Assembly (NCBI GenBank): GCA_035935775.1
Contig: DASYWT010000352.1
Location: 1 to 18,189, forward strand
From: JAICWP01 sp035935775
GTDB taxonomy: Bacteria; Acidobacteriota; Terriglobia; Terriglobales; Acidobacteriaceae
Direction: 5' to 3'
DNA length: 18,189 bases
In this document: positions 1 through 6,354 of the stretch, piece by piece
How the letters are laid out: every line of letters starts with the position of its first letter
Position numbering within the stretch: position 1 is the stretch's first letter
The notes under the pieces: model-generated
The model's input: only the letters and a program-made list of their open reading frames with translations
Database searches by the model: none
Told to the model about the DNA's origin: nothing
Made by a program: the position numbers and the translations under genes

Positions 1-583
1 AGGTCGGCTTCCGCCACGTGGCCATCAGTCGCCGCCGCAGCAAGCGGCGCGCCCCTTCCACCAGCTTGATTCCTTTACCGTAAACCACGCCGGCGCGGAA
101 CACCACGGGGACAAGGCCGGTGGTACTGGCCTGCAACACCAGTTTCTCCGCCTCTAGCCGGGTGCGAAAGTGAATCACAGGGGTTGCGGACTGCAACTCA
201 CCCCGCGCGGGATGTTCGGGCGTGGTTTCGCCTTCCACGTGCGGAAAGCTGACCAGAATAAATTTTCGCACCCCCGCGGCCTGCGCCACAGCCAGCAGAT
301 TTCGCACGTAGCCGACGTTGGTGAGCGGCAGAAAATGCGCCGGCCGGGGCGCAAACAGCACGCCGGCTAAATGGATGACGCAGTCAACCCCGTCGCAAAT
401 GCCTTTGAGTGTTGCAGGATTACCCAAGTCGCCCGGACAAACCGTCGCTTGGGGAAGCGCGGAGTAATCGAAGAGCAAGGGCCGCTTGTGCACCAGCAGC
501 CGCAGTTCATGACCGGCGGCGGCAAGATGGCGTGCCACCTGCGAACCCAGATTGCCAGACGCCCCGGTGATGAGGACTCTCAC
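1..583 (-). CDS. NAD(P)-binding epimerase/dehydratase-like protein (atypical SDR), 3' part outside window
   Basis: The reading frame begins with GTG at 583 and runs off the left edge, giving 194 visible residues. It opens with MRVLITGASGNLG, the Rossmann-fold GxxGxxG motif (G7, G10, G13) of extended and atypical short-chain dehydrogenases. An acidic D71-less HLAG segment follows at 71-74, as in sugar epimerases. Where YxxxK normally sits (YxxTKxEAEK context) I read H138 and R142, so both catalytic residues look replaced. That suggests an NmrA-like or non-catalytic NAD(P)-binding member rather than a working sugar epimerase. An upstream ATG at 607 is closed by a TGA that overlaps the GTG, so GTG is the usable start. 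It follows the YhaM-like gene by 105 nt on the same strand and may be co-transcribed with it. Substrate cannot be told. Confidence 0.85.
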   Translation of the reverse strand, partial: MRVLITGASGNLGSQVARHLAAAGHELRLLVHKRPLLFDYSALPQATVCPGDLGNPATLKGICDGVDCVIHLAGVLFAPRPAHFLPLTNVGYVRNLLAVAQAAGVRKFILVSFPHVEGETTPEHPARGELQSATPVIHFRTRLEAEKLVLQASTTGLVPVVFRAGVVYGKGIKLVEGARRLLRRRLMATWRKPT

Positions 584-646
584 GCGGGCTTCTCAGAGCG
601 AGTCATGAAGTCGCGGAAATAAATCATGCCCCCAATGTCAAACAGG

Positions 647-660
647 CCAAGCGCGCTTGG
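647..660. repeat. 14-bp perfect palindrome downstream of the YhaM-like gene
   Basis: CCAAGCGCGCTTGG is its own reverse complement. It lies 28 nt past the stop of the YhaM-like gene and 63 nt before the epimerase-like start. No T-run follows it on either strand, so it is not a standard intrinsic terminator. It resembles the 18-bp palindrome at 1860-1877 upstream of the same gene. Confidence 0.6.
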
Positions 661-688
661 CGTAGAAGAGCAAGCTGCGCTCCGACCC

Positions 689-1828
689 TTACTTTTTGCT
701 GGACTCCGCCAGCTTTTCCGGCTCGGCTGGGGAAGCGGGGCCGGCGCTGGCCGCCGCGGCCTTGCTTGAGTTCCCGTTAGAAGGCTCGAGGCCGGGCAGG
801 TTCGGCGTTTGGCCGCTGGCCTCCGGTTGAGGCGGGGGTGGCGGCGCCTCCGGCTCCACAGGCTTGTCCACGAACTTGTCACGCTTCAGCAGCGGCCGCC
901 CCAGCGAGGGGTTGTAGCCCGTCCACGCGCCTTCCAGAGCAGCCTCGCGCTCCAGGTGCGCGCGCATGCTCTCCATCTTGGAATCAAGGTCGTCCAGGTA
1001 GTGCAGCATGAGGGCTTCGGGAAACATGGGCAGCTTGGGCGAGCCGAACTCGTACTGGCCGTGGTGGCTGATGATGAGGTGCTCGAGCAGAATTTTCAGC
1101 TCGCCAGGGAAGCCGGGCACCTGCGCTACTTTTTCCTGCAGCATTTCGAGTTCGATAATCATGTGCCCCAGAAGCTGGCCGCGCGTGGTGTAGGAAAACG
1201 AGCGGTTGTAGGAGAGCTCGTAAATCTTGCCGATGTCGTGCAGAAAAGCGCCGGTAAGCAGCAGGTCGCGGTCAATCTGCGGGTAATTGCGGCTCATCAG
1301 GTCGCAGGAACGGAACAAGGAAACCACGTGCTCCAGCAAGCCGCCGATGTAGGCGTGATGCAGCGTCTTGGCCGCGGGTGCGTTCTTGTAGCCGGCGGCA
1401 ATTTCCGGATCATCCATGAAGGCCCGCACCAGCGCGCGCAGGTACTGGTTCTGAAATCCGGACACACAATCGGCAATCACCTGCCAGAGCTGCTCTACGT
1501 CCTGGTTGGTCTTGGGCAGGTAATCGGCAAAATCCACTTCCGCTTCGGCCAGCTTGCGCAACTTGTGGATGGTGAGCTGAAAATGGTTCTTGTAGCGGTT
1601 GATCAGGCCCTTGACCTTGATGTAGTCATCCTGCTCGAAGGCGTCAATGGCCTCGGCCACGTTGTCCCACATTTTGGCCTCGATCTGGCCGCTGCGGTCG
1701 GCCAGGGTAAGGGCCAGGTAAGGCTCGCCAGTCTTTTTGGGCTTGACCTGTTTGGCGGCCACTACGAAGCTGGAGGTGATGACCTTGTTTTCGAAGCGGG
1801 GACTGTCGGCAATATAAAAGTCTTTCAT
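689..1828 (-). CDS. yhaM: YhaM-family 3'-5' exoribonuclease (OB-fold plus HD domain)
   Basis: The protein has 379 residues. An N-terminal OB-fold nucleic-acid-binding domain (about 10-95; TLADRSGQIEAKMW, DDYIKVKGLINRYKN) is followed by an HD phosphohydrolase domain (about 155-285). Visible metal-binding residues are H167 (GGLLEH), H197-D198 (FLHDIGK), H255-H256 (ISHHG) and the acidic cluster D279-D282. This domain order is that of YhaM/CBF1, a cytoplasmic Mn-dependent 3'-5' exoribonuclease of Gram-positives, which is about 315 residues long. The extra ~60 residues here form a Pro/Ala/Glu-rich, probably disordered tail (about 320-379). The start ATG gives MKDFYIADSPRF, typical of the family. 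No good Shine-Dalgarno is seen. It lies 78 nt downstream of the PPIase gene, with palindromes in the gap. The family call is secure; the RNA substrate is unknown. Confidence 0.9.
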   Translation of the reverse strand: MKDFYIADSPRFENKVITSSFVVAAKQVKPKKTGEPYLALTLADRSGQIEAKMWDNVAEAIDAFEQDDYIKVKGLINRYKNHFQLTIHKLRKLAEAEVDFADYLPKTNQDVEQLWQVIADCVSGFQNQYLRALVRAFMDDPEIAAGYKNAPAAKTLHHAYIGGLLEHVVSLFRSCDLMSRNYPQIDRDLLLTGAFLHDIGKIYELSYNRSFSYTTRGQLLGHMIIELEMLQEKVAQVPGFPGELKILLEHLIISHHGQYEFGSPKLPMFPEALMLHYLDDLDSKMESMRAHLEREAALEGAWTGYNPSLGRPLLKRDKFVDKPVEPEAPPPPPQPEASGQTPNLPGLEPSNGNSSKAAAASAGPASPAEPEKLAESSKK

Positions 1829-1859
1829 GACCCAGCGCGCGGCGGACGATGCGCAACGG

Positions 1860-1877
1860 CCAACAGCGCGCTGTTGG
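1860..1877. repeat. 18-bp perfect palindrome upstream of the YhaM-like gene
   Basis: CCAACAGCGCGCTGTTGG is fully self-complementary and ends 31 nt before the YhaM-like start codon on the minus strand. It shares the CCAA...GCGCGC...TTGG design of the palindrome at 647-660, with an extra CA/TG pair inserted. It could be an operator for a dimeric regulator or an RNA processing/attenuation hairpin; the sequence alone does not decide. Confidence 0.6.
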
Positions 1878-1889
1878 CGGAAATCCGCC
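1876..1889. repeat. Small hairpin in the PPIase/YhaM intergenic gap
   Basis: GGCGG-AAAT-CCGCC makes a perfect 5-bp stem with a 4-nt loop, directly abutting the 18-bp palindrome. It begins 17 nt after the PPIase stop codon. There is no T-run, so a rho-independent terminator is not supported. An mRNA-end hairpin or attenuator is possible. Confidence 0.4.
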
Positions 1890-1906
1890 GATGAGGTCAG
1901 CCTACC

Positions 1907-3034
1907 TTAAAAGACCAGAAAACGCTTCTTCTTTTTGTGCTTCTTGGCCTGCTCCGCCGAAGCCGTGGTGAAAACAGGCTTGGTTTCGTTGGGGCTGGCG
2001 CCGGTATCGGCGTATCCAGGCTTGATGTCAATGTAAGCGTCTTCGCGCAGCTTGGTCAGATATGTCCGCAAAGCCGGCTGCAGTTTCTGCATGTAGATGG
2101 CGTCCTGGATCTTCCCTTCCATCTCTTTTTCGGGAGGGACGCCGGCCTGCTGGTGTTCGGTAACTTTGAGGATCACAAAACCCTGCTTGGTGCGGATGGG
2201 CTTGGTGAGAGCCCCCGCTTTCATGCCGAAAGTGACGTCTTCCAGTTCTTTCGCCAGCGCGCCACGTTTGAAATAGCCGAGGTCGCCGCCCTGAGCAGCG
2301 GTGGGCCCGTCAGAATCCTTCCTGGCGACGTCGTCAAAGTTAGCGCCCTTCTCGATCTGCTCGTACAACTGGTTTGCTTTGGCTTGAGCAGTGGCCACGC
2401 GCTGTTCATCCGTTATGGAGGCGGCGGTCTTGGGGTCCTCGGTGGGCGAGGGCTGCGTGGAGACCAGAATTTCGCTCAGCCGCACCTGCTCCGGTTGCTC
2501 CATTTCGCTGCGGTGGTCGGCGTAGTATTTCTGCGCTTCCACCGGGGTGATGTTGATCTTTGCGCCGACTTCCTGCTGGATCACTTTCTGGGTGATGATG
2601 TTCTCGCGCAGGTTCTCCTTGAACTCCTCATAGGAGACGCCCTGCGCTTGGGCGGCCTTGGCCAGGTCGTCCATGGTCGCCAGATTCATCTGCTTGCGGA
2701 TCTCGTCCAGGCGCTTGACCAGGTCGGTTTCCGCGGTGATGCCCAGGTCGTCACCCTTTTGCAGCAGCAGTTGTTGGTCAATCAGGTCGCGCAGTACGTT
2801 CTTTTGGCGCGCGGCAATGTCTTGCGGCGTGGCGTTCTGCTGGTCGCCCTCCTGCTGCACCTGCTGCTGGCTCCGGTCGAACTCGGTGCTGGTGATGATG
2901 TGATTGTTGATGCGGGCGATGATCTCCTCCACCACCGTGCCCGACTTCACATCGGTTTTGTTCGGTTTATCGGCGGCGAGGAGGGGCAATGCGGCGAAGG
3001 CGATTACGGCGAAAATCGTTAGCTTATATTTCAT
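1907..3034 (-). CDS. Periplasmic SurA-type peptidyl-prolyl isomerase (parvulin)
   Basis: A 375-residue protein with a Sec signal peptide (MKYKLTIFAVIAFAALPLLAA, cleavage about 21). A SurA-like N-terminal chaperone region follows (about 30-180; VVEEIIARINNHIITSTEFD, VLRDLIDQQLLLQKG). One parvulin domain covers about 183-294 and shows RLSEILV, the GGDLGYFKRGAL motif and a TKQGFVILKV end. E. coli SurA has two parvulin domains; this has one, as in many acidobacterial homologues. The expected role is folding of outer-membrane and periplasmic proteins by cis/trans proline isomerisation. The C-terminus is odd: KKHKKKKRFLVF, a basic stretch with a hydrophobic end. It is the first gene of a minus-strand group with the YhaM-like and epimerase-like genes. 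The start codon follows directly from the signal peptide; no strong Shine-Dalgarno is visible. Confidence 0.9.
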   Translation of the reverse strand: MKYKLTIFAVIAFAALPLLAADKPNKTDVKSGTVVEEIIARINNHIITSTEFDRSQQQVQQEGDQQNATPQDIAARQKNVLRDLIDQQLLLQKGDDLGITAETDLVKRLDEIRKQMNLATMDDLAKAAQAQGVSYEEFKENLRENIITQKVIQQEVGAKINITPVEAQKYYADHRSEMEQPEQVRLSEILVSTQPSPTEDPKTAASITDEQRVATAQAKANQLYEQIEKGANFDDVARKDSDGPTAAQGGDLGYFKRGALAKELEDVTFGMKAGALTKPIRTKQGFVILKVTEHQQAGVPPEKEMEGKIQDAIYMQKLQPALRTYLTKLREDAYIDIKPGYADTGASPNETKPVFTTASAEQAKKHKKKKRFLVF

Positions 3035-3093
3035 CGTTTACTGCTGGCGGGCCCCTGGGGTCCCGTGAGTTCAGGAATGAAGTCCTTCGCACT

Positions 3094-3099
3094 ATTGTA
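3094..3099 (-). promoter_or_regulatory. Possible -10 element for the PPIase gene
   Basis: On the minus strand TACAAT (one mismatch to TATAAT) lies 59 nt upstream of the PPIase ATG, within the divergent PPIase/M49 region. No TTGACA-like -35 is found at 16-18 nt, so this is a weak call. Confidence 0.3.
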
Positions 3100-3139
3100 C
3101 ATCGTGCCGCGCGGGGCAGTCCTGCCCGCCCCCAGCCCC

Positions 3140-3148
3140 TGTTATCAT
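3140..3148 (+). promoter_or_regulatory. Possible extended -10 promoter for the M49-like peptidase
   Basis: TGTTATCAT matches the extended -10 pattern TGnTATnnT and ends 45 nt before the ATG at 3194. A GC hairpin (GGGCAGTCCTGCCC, 3114-3127) sits just upstream. There is no convincing -35. The element falls inside the longer reading frame that starts at 3065, which supports the shorter gene. Confidence 0.35.
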
Positions 3149-3183
3149 AGCCAGCTTTGCTCCGGTGTCTGCCGGCGGCCTGT

Positions 3184-3189
3184 GAGGAA
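3184..3189 (+). promoter_or_regulatory. Shine-Dalgarno that fixes the M49-like start
   Basis: GAGGAA lies 4 nt before the ATG at 3194. It supports this start over the in-frame ATG at 3065, whose extra 43 residues are unlike a signal peptide. Confidence 0.6.
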
Positions 3190-3193
3190 AACC

Positions 3194-4909
3194 ATGAAAA
3201 TGCCGGTCTTAGCCAGCGCTTTCCTGCTTGTGTGTACTCCCTTCCTGACCGGCCAAACCGCCAAGACGGTCGGGGTGCCTGGCCGCGCTCAACTAGACAA
3301 AATGATCGCCCGCTTCGCCCCCACCCCCCTCCGGGTGGACATTTCCGGCCTCTCCAACGGGAACCGCCAGGCCCTGGCCAAGCTGATTGAGGCCGCGCGC
3401 ATTCTCAACGGTATCTACATGCAGCAGCTGTGGTCGGGCGACCGCGACTTGTACGCCAAGTTACAGAAGGAGCGTGCCCCGCTGGGCCGCACCCGGCTTC
3501 ATTATTTCTGGATCAACAAGAGCCCCTGGGACGACCTCAACGATTTCAAAGCATTCATTCCCGGCGTGCCCCAGCGCAAACCGCCGGGAGCAAATTTTTA
3601 TCCCGAAGATATGACCCGCGCGCAATTTGAGAGCTGGGTCAACGCCCTGCCCGGCAAGGACCAGGAACAGGCCAAAGGCTTCTTCACGGTAATTCGCTGG
3701 CAGGCCAAGGGCAGGCTCGCCTCGATTCCCTACAGCCAGGAATATCGCCCGGACCTGGAACACGCTTCCGCTCTTCTGCGCCAGGCCGCCACCCTCACCG
3801 ACAACGCTTCGTTGCGCAAATTCCTCATGAGCCGGGCGGCGGCCTTCCTCTCCAACGACTACTACCAGAGCGATGTGGACTGGATGGACCTGGATTCGCC
3901 GCTCGACATCACCATCGGCCCGTACGAGACCTATACCGACGAGTTGTTTGGCTACAAGGCGGCCTTCGAAGCCTACGTCAATCTGCGCGACGAAAAAGAA
4001 ACCAGCAAGCTGGCCGCCTTCGGCCAACACCTGCAGGAAATCGAAAACAATTTGCCGGAAGCGCCGCAATACCGCCGTCCGCAACTGGGGGCGCTGGCGC
4101 CGATCCGCGTGGTGGACGAGATCCTGGGCGCGGGCGACGGCGCCCACGGCGTGCAGACCGCGGCCTACAACCTGCCCAACGACGAGCGCGTGGTGCAGCA
4201 GAAGGGCAGCAAGCGGGTGATGCTGAAAAACGTTCAGGAAGCAAAATTTGAGGCTGCGCTGGTTCCTATTTCCCGGATCGTGCTGCCGCCGGCGGCGCAG
4301 AAAGATGTCAACTTTGAGATGTTCTTCACCCATACCGTCGCCCATGAACTCATGCACGGGTTGGGGCCGCAGCAGATCAAGGTGCAGGACCGCGACACAT
4401 CAGCTCGCCAGGAACTGAAGGAGCTTTATGCCGCCATCGAGGAGGCCAAGGCCGACGTAACCGGCCTGTTCGCTCTGCAGTACATGATGGACCACAGCCA
4501 GCAGATGGGCCTGGGCGGAGTGCTCCCCAGTGATGAGGCGGCGCAGCGCCAGCTCTACACCACCTTCTTTGCCTCCGCCTTCCGTAGCATTCGTTTTGGC
4601 CTGAACGAGGCCCACGGAAAGGGCACAGCGGTGCAGCTCAATTACCTGCTGGACAAAGGCGGCTTCGTGGCCAACCGGGACGGGACTTTCTCCGTAGATA
4701 TGACCAGGATTAAGGACGCGGTGCGCGACCTCGACCACGAATTTCTGACGATCGAAGCGCAAGGGGATTACGCCGGCGCCAGGCAAATGCTCGACCACTA
4801 CGGGGTGATTCGGCCGGAGGTGCAGAAAGCTCTGGACCGGCTGCACAACATTCCGGTGGACATCGAGCCGCTGTTCGTCACGGCCGACGAACTGGCTCCG
4901 GCACGATAG
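3194..4909 (+). CDS. Secreted M49-like zinc peptidase (dipeptidyl-peptidase III type)
   Basis: With the ATG at 3194 the protein has 571 residues and starts with a signal peptide (MKMPVLASAFLLVCTPFLTGQ). The zinc site is HELMHG (H384, E385, H388). A second motif, EEAKAD (416-421), lies about 30 residues on. It corresponds to the EECRAE-type motif of M49, whose Glu completes the zinc site. Classical DPP III has HEXXGH; this has the shorter HEXXH seen in bacterial relatives annotated as 'Zn-dependent hydrolase'. Those relatives also carry a FYPxDMTRAQFE-like segment near the N-terminal third and end in an IPVDIEPxF segment, as here (residues about 552-562), so the C-terminus looks complete. The expected role is cleavage of short peptides outside the cytoplasm. 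The gene is convergent with the phosphatase/GT87 remnant on the other strand. Family assignment is good; substrate is inference. Confidence 0.85.
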   Translation: MKMPVLASAFLLVCTPFLTGQTAKTVGVPGRAQLDKMIARFAPTPLRVDISGLSNGNRQALAKLIEAARILNGIYMQQLWSGDRDLYAKLQKERAPLGRTRLHYFWINKSPWDDLNDFKAFIPGVPQRKPPGANFYPEDMTRAQFESWVNALPGKDQEQAKGFFTVIRWQAKGRLASIPYSQEYRPDLEHASALLRQAATLTDNASLRKFLMSRAAAFLSNDYYQSDVDWMDLDSPLDITIGPYETYTDELFGYKAAFEAYVNLRDEKETSKLAAFGQHLQEIENNLPEAPQYRRPQLGALAPIRVVDEILGAGDGAHGVQTAAYNLPNDERVVQQKGSKRVMLKNVQEAKFEAALVPISRIVLPPAAQKDVNFEMFFTHTVAHELMHGLGPQQIKVQDRDTSARQELKELYAAIEEAKADVTGLFALQYMMDHSQQMGLGGVLPSDEAAQRQLYTTFFASAFRSIRFGLNEAHGKGTAVQLNYLLDKGGFVANRDGTFSVDMTRIKDAVRDLDHEFLTIEAQGDYAGARQMLDHYGVIRPEVQKALDRLHNIPVDIEPLFVTADELAPAR

Positions 4910-5064
4910 GACCAGGGGTGCGGATCTCCGCCATGCAGTAAAACGTAGGTGCCATGCCAGCGGGGATAAAGGTCATTCCCGTTTGCGGAAGGGTAGAGCC
5001 AATGATTCGCGACTGCTAGAACCAGCGCCAGGGATAGGGTGGGGTATAGAAATCGCCACTTCAT
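4910..5064 (-). pseudogene. N-terminal remnant of a GT87/DUF2029-like membrane glycosyltransferase
   Basis: An ATG at 5064 overlaps the phosphatase stop codon as TAATG, the arrangement of translationally coupled genes. It begins MKWRFLYPTLSLALVLAVAN, a membrane segment, and continues with GNDLYPRWHGTYVLLHGGDP. This matches the start of GT87 (DUF2029) polyprenol-phosphate-dependent mannosyltransferases, which open with one transmembrane helix and a DLYPRW-G-R-LL-G-DPY segment. The similarity stops near residue 52. The frame then runs antisense into the end of the M49-like gene and stops at 4798, giving 88 codons, against about 400 or more residues in the family. So only the 5' end survives, presumably after a deletion that joined it to the M49 gene. 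The identification rests on recalled family features, not a search. Confidence 0.55.
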
Positions 5065-5810
5065 TATTTTCGAACCAATGCGATCGCGGTCACATCGTTG
5101 TGCAGCAGAGGAGCGCAGGTAAACTCCTCCACCCGGTTCAGCACCTCCCGGCATAGCGCCGGAGCACCGGTGGATGTCATGGACCGCATTGCCTGGCGCA
5201 GGCGTTCCAGTCCGAACTCCTCTCCACGGCGCTTACTCTCAATCAAACCAAGCGAAACCAGCAGTAAAGCTGCGCCCGCCGGCAGTACCCTGACCTGCGG
5301 TTCGTAGGTGGTGTGAGAAAACAGGCCCAGGGGGACGGCGTTTGCGGGAAGAACGTCAATTTCAGAATTATGCCGCAGCAGGCCGGGCGTGTGTCCCGCA
5401 TTGCAATACGCGACTGTCCCCACCAGCTCGTTGAGGCAGCCAATAAATGCCGGCGAGTGGTGTACTCCGCCGGCGGCGGCAAGAATCGCCCGGTTCAGCA
5501 GCAGGGTAAGCTCGGCGATGGCTTCGTTGTCGTTGACGTGCTCAGCGGCAAAGAGTTTCGGCACCTGCACGCGGAAGACATCCTGGGCTGCGGCGGCGAT
5601 TTCCATGGCCTCATCGCGCTTGCCCGCGAAATCGAACAGGGCAAAGGCCAGCCGGCAGGAGCCCAATTCCACAAAATCGTAGAAGTCGCCGCCCATGCGC
5701 GCGAAGGCGTATTCCGCTCCCGCCTCCACCGTTCTCATCCGGGGCAGGGGCGAGCGCTGGGGCAGGCGGCGCGCGGCGCTGGGCGCGGCGCCCTGGAAGC
5801 GAAAGCGCAT
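5064..5810 (-). CDS. SpoIIE/PP2C-type (PPM) Ser/Thr phosphatase-like protein, metal site partly degenerate
   Basis: From the ATG at 5810 the protein has 248 residues and is essentially one SpoIIE domain. Recognisable blocks are RMGGDFYDF (39-46, with D42 and D45), ALFDFAGKRDEAM (57-69, D60), YCNAGHTPGL (136-144), GLIE (188-191) and HNDVTAIALVRK (237-248). Changes at conserved acidic sites: the usual TDGxxE is SLGLIE (Asp to L187), and DDxT is NDVT (first Asp to N238). These are metal ligands in PP2C enzymes, so activity may be reduced or lost. No sensor domain or membrane segment is attached. A longer frame starts at 5906, but its extra 32 residues would be encoded across the heptad repeats; a promoter placed 8 nt before 5810 favours the shorter form. 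The gene is divergent from two Ser/Thr kinases, a plausible but unproven functional link. Confidence 0.8.
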   Translation of the reverse strand: MRFRFQGAAPSAARRLPQRSPLPRMRTVEAGAEYAFARMGGDFYDFVELGSCRLAFALFDFAGKRDEAMEIAAAAQDVFRVQVPKLFAAEHVNDNEAIAELTLLLNRAILAAAGGVHHSPAFIGCLNELVGTVAYCNAGHTPGLLRHNSEIDVLPANAVPLGLFSHTTYEPQVRVLPAGAALLLVSLGLIESKRRGEEFGLERLRQAMRSMTSTGAPALCREVLNRVEEFTCAPLLHNDVTAIALVRK

Positions 5811-5818
5811 GGCGGCAC

Positions 5819-5847
5819 AAAGTAGCACAAGCGGGGAGAGGGGGCAA
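5819..5847 (-). promoter_or_regulatory. Promoter of the phosphatase gene, apparently leaderless
   Basis: Reading the minus strand: TTGCCC (5842-5847), a 17-nt spacer, TACTTT (5819-5824), then 8 nt to the ATG at 5810. With the -10 this close, transcription would begin at or next to the start codon. The spacing repeats the pattern in front of both kinases. Confidence 0.5.
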
Positions 5848-5889
5848 TTAGCTATTGGCTCCTGGCCCTTGGCTCTTAGCTTTTTGTTT
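5848..5889 (+). repeat. Degenerate heptameric repeat array, left arm
   Basis: Consecutive 7-bp units read ttagcta, ttggctc, ctggccc, ttggctc, ttagctt, tttgttt. The consensus is about TTRGCTC. The array occupies the region just upstream of the phosphatase promoter. A matching array in the opposite orientation lies at 5927-5976. Confidence 0.65.
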
Positions 5890-5926
5890 ACAGCTGGAAG
5901 CGCCAACTTTGACTCTTTGAGTTTTT

Positions 5927-5976
5927 AGCCATAGCCCTCAGAACCAAGAGGCCAAGAGCTAAGAGCCAAAAGCTAG
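5927..5976 (-). repeat. Degenerate heptameric repeat array, right arm (inverted)
   Basis: On the plus strand the units read agccata, gccctca, gaaccaa, (one extra g), aggccaa, gagctaa, gagccaa, aagctag, which is the complement of the left-arm consensus. A 13-bp identical stretch, TTGGCTCTTAGCT, is shared by the two arms in inverted orientation. The arms are about 37 nt apart and could pair into a long imperfect hairpin. Confidence 0.65.
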
Positions 5977-6012
5977 CCGCTTTCCCATGCCGTTCCAGAT
6001 AATTGGATATCG

Positions 6013-6041
6013 TTGACCCCCTCCCCATTCCGTCCTACCAT
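6013..6041 (+). promoter_or_regulatory. Promoter of kinase 1, apparently leaderless
   Basis: TTGACC (6013-6018), a 17-nt spacer, TACCAT (6036-6041), then 7 nt to the ATG at 6049. A sigma-70-type promoter here would start transcription at the start codon. The same arrangement occurs before kinase 2. Confidence 0.65.
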
Positions 6042-6354
6042 TCCGGGCATGGCCAGCCCTTCGCAACTCGTTGGCCAGAGCGTCTCGCATTACCGCATCC
6101 TGGAAAAACTGGGCGGTGGCGGGATGGGTGTCGTGTATAAAGCCGAAGACACTGACCTGGGCCGATTTGTTGCCCTGAAATTCCTGCCCGAGGATCTGGC
6201 CCAGGACCCGCAGGCATTGGAGCGCTTTCGCCGCGAAGCGCGCGCAGCTTCCGCCCTCAACCATCCCAACATCTGCACCATCCACGAGATCGGCAAACAT
6301 GGTGACCGGTCCTTCATCGCCATGGAGTATCTGGAAGGTGCGACGTTAAAGCAC
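6013..6354 (+). repeat. Direct repeat copy 1: promoter plus kinase 5' end
   Basis: This segment is strongly similar at nucleotide level to 8480-8821, at a constant offset of 2467 nt with no gap. It includes an identical 37-nt run (6197-6233 = 8664-8700). Similarity falls sharply after 6354, in the middle of the kinase N-lobe/hinge coding region. Confidence 0.75.

Noticed and set aside
809..1894. A 361-codon plus-strand open frame opposite the YhaM-like gene
   Set aside because: It mirrors a confidently identified gene; long antisense frames are expected in high-GC DNA with biased third positions, and its protein shows no recognisable domain.
1937..3022. A 361-codon plus-strand open frame opposite the PPIase gene
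   Set aside because: Antisense shadow of a clear parvulin-family gene; Leu/Val/Gly-rich composition with no domain or start signal.
3065..3193. N-terminal extension of the M49-like peptidase
   Set aside because: The 43 extra residues do not form a signal peptide, and the stretch contains a -10-like box and a Shine-Dalgarno leading to the ATG at 3194.
3461..4357. A 298-codon minus-strand open frame opposite the M49-like peptidase
   Set aside because: The opposite strand encodes the zinc motifs and signal peptide; this frame has none.
5811..5906. 32-residue N-terminal extension of the phosphatase
   Set aside because: It would be encoded by the heptad repeat array and the promoter; the SpoIIE domain is complete without it.
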